Shown in pieces: positions 37,127-44,379 of a stretch of 44,552 bases of DNA. The DNA comes from JAAYTD01 sp964472015. GTDB taxonomy: Bacteria > Bacteroidota > Ignavibacteria > Kapaibacteriales > UBA2268. A model generated the notes under the pieces. That model saw nothing but the letters and a program-made list of their open reading frames with translations. It was not told the DNA's origin and searched no databases. Made by a program: the position numbers and the translations under genes. Where the stretch lies: assembly GCA_964472015.1 (NCBI GenBank), contig CAYYIP010000016.1, forward strand, positions 1 through 44,552. The letters are read 5' to 3'. Position 1 is the stretch's first letter. The number at the start of each line of letters is the position of its first letter.

Positions 37127-37679
37127 GAAATTATACCTAAAATAAATATAAAATAATAAAAAATTGATTAAATATGTTGTATGTTCTATAATTTTGTTTG
37201 TATTTTTATAATTATTTATTTTACTAATTATTATAAATATTTATAAGTTTCTAATTAATAGTATTGACTATAAATAATAATAACAATAAATATGATGTAT
37301 TTTTAAACCCTAATTCTGTCTAACTTTCTATCTTAAATTTTTTAAAAAGTGATAATTTTTTTTGTTATATAATTTTTTTTTCTTTATTTTACAATCTAAT
37401 TTTGTACAGAAATTTATAAAAATCTGTTTACTGTATTTTTGTAATTAAGAATGGAATTTTGTTGTATCTTATTGGGTTATTAGTACATATTAAATGAGTA
37501 TAAAAAAACATAGACAACAATATACGAATGTTGTATTTTTGTTACGTAAATTAGATGTTATGTGCTACTTTTAAAAGCAAAGAAATTAGCATAATTGTTT
37601 AAAAAATTAAAAATATTAAGCCATAATGTTATTTATTTCTATTTTTGTGTTAGATTTAATTAACTTAATAATAAAGAAA
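37127..37679. other. Long spacer, junction between core and accessory DNA
   Basis: About 550 bp with no credible gene. It holds a loose promoter match (TTG 37164-37166, 22-nt spacer, TAATTTTG 37189-37196) and GTTATGTGC at 37557-37565, the same type of end sequence that bounds the first attC-like element. I take about 37557 as a possible left edge of the cassette region. Confidence 0.4.
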
Positions 37680-38072
37680 ATGAAAAAAATAATTTTAGTT
37701 TTTGTTTTGTTAGCCTTAGTGGCTGTAGGATTAGTTGTGTTTAAGACAACTGGTCATTTGTCAAACGTAGATATTGTTTTTATGTTGATTATCCTGATAG
37801 TTGTAGGAATAGGACTTGTTTGGTTACTAAAAAAAGTAATCAATGTGACGAAATCGGAAAAGGTAGAAGATGAATTGTCAAAAAGAATTTTAGAAAAGGC
37901 TTCTTCGATATCATTCTATCTTTCTCTTTATTTGTGGTTAGTAATTAGTATGATTGGCGACAAAATTTCATTACCTTTTGAGCAAACAATCGGTTGTGGT
38001 TTGATAGGAATGGCATTAATCTTTTTTGCGGTTTGGTCTTTTTACAAAATTAAAGGTTTTAAAGATGAATAA
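37680..38072 (+). CDS. Small four-helix membrane protein
   Basis: 130 residues from ATG 37680 (an in-frame ATG at 37626 would add 18 residues of hydrophobic leader; the later MKKIILVF start is more typical). Four hydrophobic helices at about 3-21, 29-50, 78-97 and 105-124 surround a charged loop (TKSEKVEDELSKRILEKASS). It has the look of the small membrane proteins commonly paired with XRE regulators; the next gene is exactly that and overlaps by 8 bp. Function unknown. Confidence 0.7.
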   Translation: MKKIILVFVLLALVAVGLVVFKTTGHLSNVDIVFMLIILIVVGIGLVWLLKKVINVTKSEKVEDELSKRILEKASSISFYLSLYLWLVISMIGDKISLPFEQTIGCGLIGMALIFFAVWSFYKIKGFKDE

Positions 38073-38271
38073 CCGAATTAAAGAATTTAGAGCAAAGTTC
38101 AATTTGACACAAGAAGAGTTGGCAAAAAAGGTTGATGTCCGCCGAGAAACCATTGTTTTTTTAGAAAATAACAAGTACAACCCCTCTTTAAGACTTGCGT
38201 ATGATATTACTTGTATATTTTCAACGACTATTGAAGACGTGTTTATTTTTGACAAAAAAAGCAGCACATAA
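38065..38271 (+). CDS. XRE-family helix-turn-helix regulator
   Basis: 68 residues starting at the ATG in ATGAATAA, so it overlaps the membrane protein gene and is probably translationally coupled. The whole protein is one HTH_3 domain: NRIKEFRAKFNLTQEELAKKVDVRRETIVFLENNKYNPSLRLAYDI, with helix-turn-helix at about 17-37. It likely controls its own operon together with the membrane partner. Its stop codon (38269-38271) lies inside GCACATAAC, the left end of the attC-like element. Confidence 0.88.
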   Translation: MNNRIKEFRAKFNLTQEELAKKVDVRRETIVFLENNKYNPSLRLAYDITCIFSTTIEDVFIFDKKSST

Positions 38272-38400
38272 CACGGGTTTTGCGTCAGACGGGCTGAAGT
38301 GTAAACTTGAAGTTTTGTAACACGTACTAGCGTTCGTCTCGGTTTGACAGGACTACGTCCGCCAACCCGCCCGAACGAAAAGCTCGAAACCGTTGTGTGC
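38264..38400. repeat. attC-like element A
   Basis: 137 bp bounded by GCACATAAC (38264-38272) and GTTGTGTGC (38392-38400), which are inverted with one mismatch. The arms inside are imperfect complements (CGGG/TTTTGCG blocks on the left against CGTTCGGGCGGG in the complement of the right). The element is much GC-richer than the neighbouring DNA. The ends resemble integron R''/R' boxes without matching the strict RYYYAAC/GTTRRRY consensus. Confidence 0.5.
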
Positions 38401-38434
38401 CATATTAAAAAACTATTATTTAAAAGTAGATATT

Positions 38435-38638
38435 ATGAAAAATATTCTAATGATAATTCCCTGGAAAGGTTTAGAGATGCGAATTATTTGAGACTAAAGA
38501 AGAATTAGAAAAGTTCGATCATAAAGTTTCGATAGCGAGTACACATATAGGCAAATGTCCGTGAGTAGAGGAGGCTTTGCTTACTCTGATTTTGATATAA
38601 ATGAAATTGAAACAAAAAGTGATAAAAAAATGAAATGA
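38435..38638 (+). pseudogene. Frameshifted remnant of a small protein gene
   Basis: Three consecutive open pieces follow one another: frame 0 from ATG 38435 (MKNILMIIPWKGLEMRI, stop at 38489), frame +1 from 38484 to 38561 (FETKEELEKFDHKVSIASTH and on), and frame 0 again from 38561 to TGA 38636-38638 (VSRGGFAYSDFDINEIE...). Two compensating indels would give about 67 residues. The protein is unknown. Its last 36 bp are part of a 40-bp repeat also found at the end of the next gene. Confidence 0.5.
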
Positions 38639-38642
38639 GGCA
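38603..38642. repeat. 40-bp direct repeat, left copy
   Basis: Matches 40697-40736 at 39 of 40 positions. The right copy encodes the last residues of the next gene (KLKQKVIKK and stop); the same reading is open here (ATG at 38602 then KLKQKVIKK, stop at 38632). Confidence 0.8.
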
Positions 38643-38699
38643 AACAGATATGCTTTATTTTGAGAATTGATGAAATTAAAAACTATAAAGTAAAATATT

Positions 38700-40727
38700 A
38701 TGAAAAAACAAACTTTTTTAATTTTAGCGTTATTCATCTTCCTGTTTTGCAATGTGAATGCTTTGCCCGTTCCGGGGAACGAAATTACTACCAATACAGC
38801 CACAAGTATTGTCCTCTCCAATGAGGAAGGCAGGATGATTGACCAGCTCATTGCGGCTGGGTATGGGAACATCAGCTTGTATAAGACTTTAATCTTACTT
38901 CAAGATTATTCGGGCGGTGTGATTTCCGATGAATTCCTAGAGGTTTTGGCAAACTGCCCCGCAGGCAGCCCTATATTCACCAAAAAGCTGAAAGACTATG
39001 CGGGCATATCAAACGGAATCGCCATCAATACGGATGGTACGGTGTTCACCACCAGCATTAAGGGGCGGAACTATTTAGGGCAAACGGGCTATTCCACCCA
39101 TCCGCCCGATCAGTCTGGCATGGGGCGCGAATTATTTACCTACGCCAACAGTACGGAATATTATATTAATGCCGAAAGCGGCGGTAAGACTTATAAGGTG
39201 TTTGCCGTCGGCTGGTCATCAAATCAAGTTCCTACCTTCATGTTGTCCAATGAGGAAGGCGGTCTGATTGACAAGCTCATAGCAGACGGCCACGGCGACG
39301 AGAGTCTGTATGAAGTCTTGCAGATTTTGCAGCCCATTTCGGGCGGTGCAATCCCCGCATATTATATGGCCGCGCTTGCCTCCGCTCCTGCCGACTGCGA
39401 AGCTAAGACCGCCGAACTGAGCATTTTTTCCTCCATATATAATAATCCTATAGGTATCGGTGCGAATGGAGACCTTATCCTTGCACAGATTCACGGACGC
39501 GATTATTATGGGGATGTGGGTTTTTCCACAACCACAGGGAATATCGCAGGAGTTGGAACTGTGCTTTTCACCTCGGCCGACTGCGAAGATGATTTCATTG
39601 ATGCAGGGACAAATCCCGATTTCGGTGTAACCTATTATTATAAAGCCTTTGCTATTGGGTGGATGTCCGCAGACGCTATCACCGTCTCGGGGACGGCCAT
39701 GGACGATACCGCGATATTGCGGATAGACAACAAAACGCCCTCCGTGCGGGATAAGACTTGGGACATCAACGTGACCACCGGTACGGTCAAGGCGGGCGTG
39801 TCGGCCTCCGACGTGACGCTGACCGGGCTTCCCGCAGGGCTTAACTACACCGCCACCAAAGGCACGGGCAACAATATCGTGATCACGCTTACGGGCGCGG
39901 CGACTACCGCTCTGACCGGAGACGCGACGATTACGGCGGTCATCAAGGGCAGCGCTGTCACCGAAACAGATGCACAGGATTCGGAAGGCATAGCGCTCCA
40001 GCTGTGGTATATCAGTAAGGGTACAACGATTGTTTTAACCAATGAGGAAGGTGCGTTTATTGACAAGCTGGCAGGGCATGGGGCGAACAGCCTGTATGAA
40101 GTGCTGGAGCTTTTGCAGCCTGATTTCAGCGGCGTTATCACCGAACGCTTTATGAAAACGCTGGCATCAAACTCGACCGGAAGCGAAATATTCACGGCTG
40201 CTTTGAGCAACTATACAGGGATTAACAATCCTATCGGTATCAACGCAAACGGAACGTTAAGCATCGTGCCGATATATGGACGTGATCATTACGGCAAAAC
40301 AGGCTATACCACGACCGAAAGCAATATGGCCGGTGTGGGTACTGTGTGGGTAACTGCCGCCGACAGCACTGCGTATTACATCGATGCAGGGTTAAGCATC
40401 GATGCATGGTCAAGCGTTATTGATACGACACACTACTATGCCTTTGCCATTGGGTGGATGCCCGACCTCACATCGGTTAGAGACCTAATTAAAAGTGACA
40501 ATATCATTATTTATCCTAACCCTACAAAGGGGATGGTGTGGTTTGACCTGCAGAATCCTGAACCCATCATCAAAGTTACAGTGTACGATATGAAGGGCAA
40601 ACAAGTGTTTTGTACGGATAACGTGAAGGAAAATCATATTGATTTATCGGGACTGGAAAGTGGAGTTTACTTATTAGAACTTGAGACTCATAACAAGAAA
40701 TTGAAACAAAAAGTGATAAAAAAGTGA
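38700..40727 (+). CDS. Triple-repeat T9SS protein with foreign composition
   Basis: 675 residues. Signal peptide about 1-21. Three copies of a domain of ~145 residues lie at about 35-174, 178-323 and 443-587, each running from SNEEG-x-(M/L/F)-IDKL through SLYEVL-x-LLQ, a Gly/Asn-rich NPIGI-x-ANG, GRDYYG-x-x-GYST, AGVGT and ending FAIGW. Between copies two and three sits an unrelated Thr/Gly/Ala-rich module (about 326-440). The C-terminus (about 602-675; IIIYPNPTKG...YDMKGKQVF...ESGVYLLELET) is a type A T9SS sorting domain. I do not recognise the repeat. The gene is strikingly GC-richer than the rest of the window, above all 39675-40019. Confidence 0.85.
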   Translation: MKKQTFLILALFIFLFCNVNALPVPGNEITTNTATSIVLSNEEGRMIDQLIAAGYGNISLYKTLILLQDYSGGVISDEFLEVLANCPAGSPIFTKKLKDYAGISNGIAINTDGTVFTTSIKGRNYLGQTGYSTHPPDQSGMGRELFTYANSTEYYINAESGGKTYKVFAVGWSSNQVPTFMLSNEEGGLIDKLIADGHGDESLYEVLQILQPISGGAIPAYYMAALASAPADCEAKTAELSIFSSIYNNPIGIGANGDLILAQIHGRDYYGDVGFSTTTGNIAGVGTVLFTSADCEDDFIDAGTNPDFGVTYYYKAFAIGWMSADAITVSGTAMDDTAILRIDNKTPSVRDKTWDINVTTGTVKAGVSASDVTLTGLPAGLNYTATKGTGNNIVITLTGAATTALTGDATITAVIKGSAVTETDAQDSEGIALQLWYISKGTTIVLTNEEGAFIDKLAGHGANSLYEVLELLQPDFSGVITERFMKTLASNSTGSEIFTAALSNYTGINNPIGINANGTLSIVPIYGRDHYGKTGYTTTESNMAGVGTVWVTAADSTAYYIDAGLSIDAWSSVIDTTHYYAFAIGWMPDLTSVRDLIKSDNIIIYPNPTKGMVWFDLQNPEPIIKVTVYDMKGKQVFCTDNVKENHIDLSGLESGVYLLELETHNKKLKQKVIKK

Positions 40728-40736
40728 AATGAGGCA
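40697..40736. repeat. 40-bp direct repeat, right copy
   Basis: Partner of 38603-38642 with one mismatch (position 40724). It overlaps the 3' end of the triple-repeat gene and its stop codon. Confidence 0.8.
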
Positions 40737-40752
40737 CAATAAATTTTATATG

Positions 40753-40864
40753 GCACAAGGGTTTTAGTGAATAATTGAACATTGCAGCTCGCTCAAACTT
40801 TTATGTTCGGGAGAAAGTAAACTACTCAGCAATCTATTACGGCACATACATTCGACTGTTGGTG
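40753..40864. repeat. attC-like element B
   Basis: Begins GCACAAGGGTTTTAG, resembling element A's left end, and finishes with a 27-bp block (40838-40864, ending ACTGTTGGTG) that is identical to 42074-42100 in element C. Pairing between the two halves is weaker than in A. It lies between the triple-repeat gene and the protease gene. Confidence 0.45.
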
Positions 40865-40932
40865 GTCGTCAGCATAACAAAGTACAACGAATGAAAAGTA
40901 AAAAATGGTAGGAATTATAACAAAACAATTCT

Positions 40933-41955
40933 ATGGAAAGTAGATATAGTATATTAAGACCTTTAACAATTGAAGAACAAGAAATATTTGCAATTCAAAT
41001 GTGCAACTTCTTTTCACCTATGAATTATAGGGAAAACTGTACTTTATTAGAAATTAAAGTAGATGAAAAAACTATTAGACCATTAACTTTTGGCGATTTT
41101 CTAAAATATCTAAAAATAAAAACAGGTATTGACTCGTATAAATATATGCGTCATTTAGAAGTACTAATTCAAAAGTTTATTAATAATGGTTTTTTCGTAA
41201 GAGCAGGAGATTCTTTTCAGGGTTCTCCTCCAATGAACCATTGTTATTATGCTCAATTTGAATTAACTAAAATTCAAAGCACAAATCTTTTTTGGTTAGG
41301 GAGTCTTTTAGGTGAAGAATATCTAATGGGAAAATATAAACCTTTTATTATAAGGTTTGAGGGAGAATATCAAAATGGCAACTCTGGAACTGGCTCTGGA
41401 ATTTTGATAAATAAAAACACAATATTAACTTGCAGACACAATTTAACAGATTTAGTAAAATACAACTGCTTTTTAGGAGAAACCGAATTAGAAAAAGTTG
41501 AACACAAATATCATGAAAAACACGATATAGGGATAGTAAAACTAAAAGATGACATAAATGTTCCGATTTTTCCATATTTTGGACAACCATATGTGTTAGA
41601 CAATATTCTAACAATGGGATATCCGCCATTGAGAGGAATGAGTGAAGCTCCATTAATTTCACAAAAAGGAGAAATTAATGCATTAAGTAAAGATTGGGGG
41701 GATTGTGATTGTATTACAATCTCGTCAATTGTTCGACCAGGGAATAGTGGTGGTCCTGTTATTTCTCATAGAGGTTATATCGTTGGAATTGTAACCCAAT
41801 ATGCGAATTCAGCAGATTCAGTTTCCGCTGATAAAGAAGGTTTTAAAGATAATCATTCAATTCCTTTTTATAATGCTATTGCTTCAACTGGTATTATTCA
41901 GATTTTATCTGAACTTGACAACTCTATTTTTATGATATTTGAAAATTATCAATAA
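40933..41955 (+). CDS. Cytosolic trypsin-like serine protease
   Basis: 340 residues without signal peptide or transmembrane helix. The C-terminal ~210 residues form a chymotrypsin-fold protease: GSGILINKNTILTCRHN (His169), KHDIGIVKL (Asp198) and VRPGNSGGPVISHRG (Ser272), followed by YIVGIVTQYAN. The catalytic triad is complete. The N-terminal ~120 residues (TIEEQEIFAIQMCNFFSP..., FGDFLKYLKIKTGI, MRHLEVLIQKFINNGFFVR) look like an all-helical, winged-helix-like adaptor and match no family I can name. No PDZ domain, so not an ordinary DegP/HtrA. Trypsin-like domains with small N-terminal adaptors occur in bacterial conflict systems; a defensive role is inference. It lies between attC-like elements B and C. 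Confidence 0.8.
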   Translation: MESRYSILRPLTIEEQEIFAIQMCNFFSPMNYRENCTLLEIKVDEKTIRPLTFGDFLKYLKIKTGIDSYKYMRHLEVLIQKFINNGFFVRAGDSFQGSPPMNHCYYAQFELTKIQSTNLFWLGSLLGEEYLMGKYKPFIIRFEGEYQNGNSGTGSGILINKNTILTCRHNLTDLVKYNCFLGETELEKVEHKYHEKHDIGIVKLKDDINVPIFPYFGQPYVLDNILTMGYPPLRGMSEAPLISQKGEINALSKDWGDCDCITISSIVRPGNSGGPVISHRGYIVGIVTQYANSADSVSADKEGFKDNHSIPFYNAIASTGIIQILSELDNSIFMIFENYQ

Positions 41956-41965
41956 AATGCCGAAT

Positions 41966-42107
41966 GCCTAACAAGCGGTCATACGCCATAGGGAGGTGGT
42001 GGAATATCAAGTGTTTCAACTTGCATCAAGGTTCGTAACGGTGGTGGTGTTACAGACGAAGTTCCGAATTCTCTACGGCACATACATTCGACTGTTGGTG
42101 CACGTTA
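41966..42107. repeat. attC-like element C
   Basis: Starts GCCTAAC (41966-41972), a perfect RYYYAAC box as in integron attC sites, and ends GTTGGTGCACGTTA (42094-42107). It contains nested hairpins, for example CAAGT-loop-ACTTG and GTAAC-loop-GTTAC, and the 27-bp block shared with element B. It begins 10 bp after the protease stop codon. Confidence 0.5.
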
Positions 42108-42155
42108 AAAAGGCAGCAGACTACTAAAAAACGAAGTAATAATTAATAAGAAATT

Positions 42156-42344
42156 ATGGCATCAAGTAAAGAATATTTAGATTTTATTTTAGAACAATTA
42201 TCCGATTTAGATGACATAAGTTATAGAACAATGATGGGAGAATATATTATGTATTACAGCGGAAAAATTGTTGGTAGGAAATATGATAATGATGCTATTG
42301 AAAATATAACTATTAAAAAAATCAATATTAACAAATATACCTGA
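42156..42344 (+). pseudogene. Truncated TfoX N-terminal-domain gene
   Basis: 62 residues: MASSKEYLDFILEQLSDLDD and SYRTMMGEYIMYYSGKIVG are the standard opening of TfoX_N-domain proteins, normally about 100-110 residues. After residue 42 the match ends and the frame runs into unrelated Asn/Ile-rich sequence. A second open piece in another frame follows (about 42310-42399: ILTNIPESDIELVKI, stop, EREKIRTL), apparently the tail of a different broken gene. Full TfoX_N proteins are small cytoplasmic proteins of unclear role. The open frame could still yield a short peptide. Confidence 0.6.
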
Positions 42345-42472
42345 AAGTGATATTGAATTAGTTAAAATATGAGAAAGAGAAAAAATAAGAACTTTATAAG
42401 TGGAGCCAGAACCCACTCTAAAAAACGGGGCGAAAACCGAAAAGCCAAACGAGTAGGAGGAAATATTAAAAA

Positions 42473-43180
42473 ATGAAAAAAATAATGGCGATTTTCGCGA
42501 CAATGTTTATAACGGCTGTAATTCTAAGCAGTTGTAGTAATTATGGAAAAGAGAAGAACTTTAAAGGTGTACAACTTTTTTATACCTCAACTATTACTGA
42601 AACAGAAGCTGATTTACTAGGCAACTATTTAATAAAAAGTGGATTTGCGAATGGAGAAGTAACAGTACAAATCAATAAAAACGGTAATAAATATGAGTTT
42701 AGAATGGTTGTTAAAAAAGGTATGGAACAAGATCAGGAATACATAGATGTTGGTAAGTTGTATGCTGCAGAACTTTCATCTAATGTATTTAACGGAGAGC
42801 AGGTGGATATTCATTTATGCGATGAAAATCTTAAGACCCTCAGAGTATTACCAATGGATAAAAATAAGAACTTTTATGGCGTAAAACTTTTTTATACGTC
42901 AACTATTACTGAAACAGAAGCTGATTTACTAGGCAACTATTTAATAAAAAGTGAGTTTGCGAATGGGGAAGCAAAAACAGTACAAATCAATAAAAACGGT
43001 AATACATACGAATTCAAAATGTTTTTTGAAAAAGGTATTGAACAAGATCAGGAATACATAGAGATATGTAAGTTGTTTGCCGCAGAAATTTCATCTAACG
43101 TATTTAACGGAGAGCAGGTGAATATTCATTTTTGCGATAAAAATCTTAATACTCTCAAAGTATTACCGATGGATAAATAA
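42473..43180 (+). CDS. Lipoprotein with duplicated ~100-residue domain
   Basis: 235 residues. AGGAGG (42455-42460) fixes the start. The lipobox VILSSC puts the lipidated residue at Cys21. The mature protein is two tandem copies (about 30-130 and 134-235) of one domain: GV-(Q/K)-LFYTSTITETEADLLG, NYLIKS, VQINKNGN-x-YEF, KG-(M/I)-EQDQEYI, SSNVFNGEQV and a closing LPMDK. The copies are also very similar in DNA, so the duplication is recent. I recall the domain as a common uncharacterised one in Bacteroidota, usually single. Membrane-attached; function unknown. Downstream lies an orphan T9SS tail. Confidence 0.78.
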   Translation: MKKIMAIFATMFITAVILSSCSNYGKEKNFKGVQLFYTSTITETEADLLGNYLIKSGFANGEVTVQINKNGNKYEFRMVVKKGMEQDQEYIDVGKLYAAELSSNVFNGEQVDIHLCDENLKTLRVLPMDKNKNFYGVKLFYTSTITETEADLLGNYLIKSEFANGEAKTVQINKNGNTYEFKMFFEKGIEQDQEYIEICKLFAAEISSNVFNGEQVNIHFCDKNLNTLKVLPMDK

Positions 43181-43190
43181 CTAACCTATA

Positions 43191-43346
43191 TTTGACATGC
43201 AAGGCAAAGAGTTAAGAAAAGGACAGATATTAGAACATCAAACGCTAATAAACATTAGTAGTTTGCCAGTAGGTACATACTTTATAAACGTCGTAAGCCA
43301 AGAGAACAAAACAAATCAATCTTTTAAAATCATTAAAATTAAATAA
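43191..43346 (+). pseudogene. Orphan T9SS sorting-domain remnant
   Basis: From 43191 the frame reads FDMQGKELRKGQILEHQ, then SSLPVGTYFINVVSQENK and a Lys-rich end (FKIIKIK), stopping at 43344-43346. This is a complete type A CTD core with no start codon and an in-frame stop (43182-43184) just upstream. It must be the 3' end of a lost secreted-protein gene. The DUF1566-like gene starts 3 bp after its stop. Confidence 0.72.
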
Positions 43347-43348
43347 TT

Positions 43349-44296
43349 ATGAAAAAAATATTTATAATTTGTGCAGTATTATTAATTACTGCAAGCGTAT
43401 TTTTATCACGACAAGTAGCTGCACAGGCACCTGAAAAATTTAGTTATCAGGCAGTTGTTCGAGATAACAATGATAAACTTTTGGTAAATACTCAAATAGG
43501 AGTTAAAATCAGCATTCAATTTCTTTCTGAAATTCCACCTTATTACTTCAATTTTTATACCGAAACACATACACCTACCACGAATGAAAATGGTTTGGTT
43601 TCCTTAATAATTGGAGATGGAGTTGTTGAGGAAGGCGTATTTGCTGATATTGACTGGTCAGATGGTGCGTATTACATAAAAACAGAAATTGACCCAAAGG
43701 GTGGAACTAATTATACCATTAATGAAAAAACGCAATTACTTAGTGTACCTTATGCTCTATATGCAAAAAATGTTAAAACTTACAAAGTGGGAGACTTTGT
43801 ATATGGCGGTATTGTTTTTTGGGTTGATGAAACAGGACAACATGGACTTGTATGTGCTAAATATAATCAGAGTTCCGGTGCAAAATGGTATGCCGGAACT
43901 AATATAAGAACAATGGCAACAGGAAATGGTCCCAAAGCAGGATTTATGAATACTGCTATAATTATTGCTAGTCAGGGATATGGCGATGGCACTAATTATG
44001 TAGCTCGTATATGTAATGAGTTGAAGATAACAGAAGGTGCCCAAATAATAAGCAACACATACGGAGATTGGTATTTGCCTTCATTAGAAGAGTTGAAATT
44101 AATGTATGAAAATAAGGCAATAATTAATGCTACCGCTGCGAAACATGGAGGTAGCAGTTTTAGTAGTGTTGGTATCTATTGGAGTAGTACTCAATATGGA
44201 CCACCAACAGCATGGTGCGTCATGTTTAAAGATGGCTCATCATCAGGCGACTTTAAGGTTTTTAAACACTATGTTCGTGCTGTTCGAGCTTTTTAA
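43349..44296 (+). CDS. Secreted DUF1566-like surface protein
   Basis: 315 residues. Signal peptide about 1-26 (ending VAAQA). The N-terminal half opens EKFSYQAVVRDNNDKLLVNTQ and closes INEKTQLLSVPYALYAKN, a segment found at the start of many Bacteroidota surface proteins. The C-terminal half (about 150-315) has VGDFVYGGIVFWVD, GDWYLPSLEELKLMY and YWSSTQYGPPTAWCVMFKDG ending in YVRAVRAF, the DUF1566/Lcl-type C-lectin-like fold. No T9SS tail follows. Probably cell-surface; ligand unknown. Confidence 0.82.
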   Translation: MKKIFIICAVLLITASVFLSRQVAAQAPEKFSYQAVVRDNNDKLLVNTQIGVKISIQFLSEIPPYYFNFYTETHTPTTNENGLVSLIIGDGVVEEGVFADIDWSDGAYYIKTEIDPKGGTNYTINEKTQLLSVPYALYAKNVKTYKVGDFVYGGIVFWVDETGQHGLVCAKYNQSSGAKWYAGTNIRTMATGNGPKAGFMNTAIIIASQGYGDGTNYVARICNELKITEGAQIISNTYGDWYLPSLEELKLMYENKAIINATAAKHGGSSFSSVGIYWSSTQYGPPTAWCVMFKDGSSSGDFKVFKHYVRAVRAF

Positions 44297-44379
44297 TAAT
44301 TTAGTGTTTTAACCATTTAATAAATACGACATAGGATAGTTGCCGAAATTTTTGAAAATGAACGTAAAAAAACAGGCTG

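Noticed and set aside
37557..37565. True attI site
   Set aside because: Only a single 9-bp box is visible, with no integrase gene or promoter pair next to it.
39845..40210. 121-codon minus-strand frame in the GC-rich gene
   Set aside because: Arises from GC-rich antisense of an intact coding gene; low-complexity Val/Ser sequence and no start context.
40933..41955. Periplasmic HtrA/DegP protease
   Set aside because: No signal peptide or PDZ domain, and an unrelated N-terminal domain.
38264..42107. CRISPR array
   Set aside because: Elements are over 100 bp, kilobases apart, not identical, and separate genes rather than short spacers.
38435..42399. TGA read as Trp to mend the broken genes at 38489, 38562 and 42370
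   Set aside because: Trp is encoded by TGG throughout the window and TGA ends real genes (for example the DUF3137 gene and the triple-repeat T9SS gene), so recoding is not needed.
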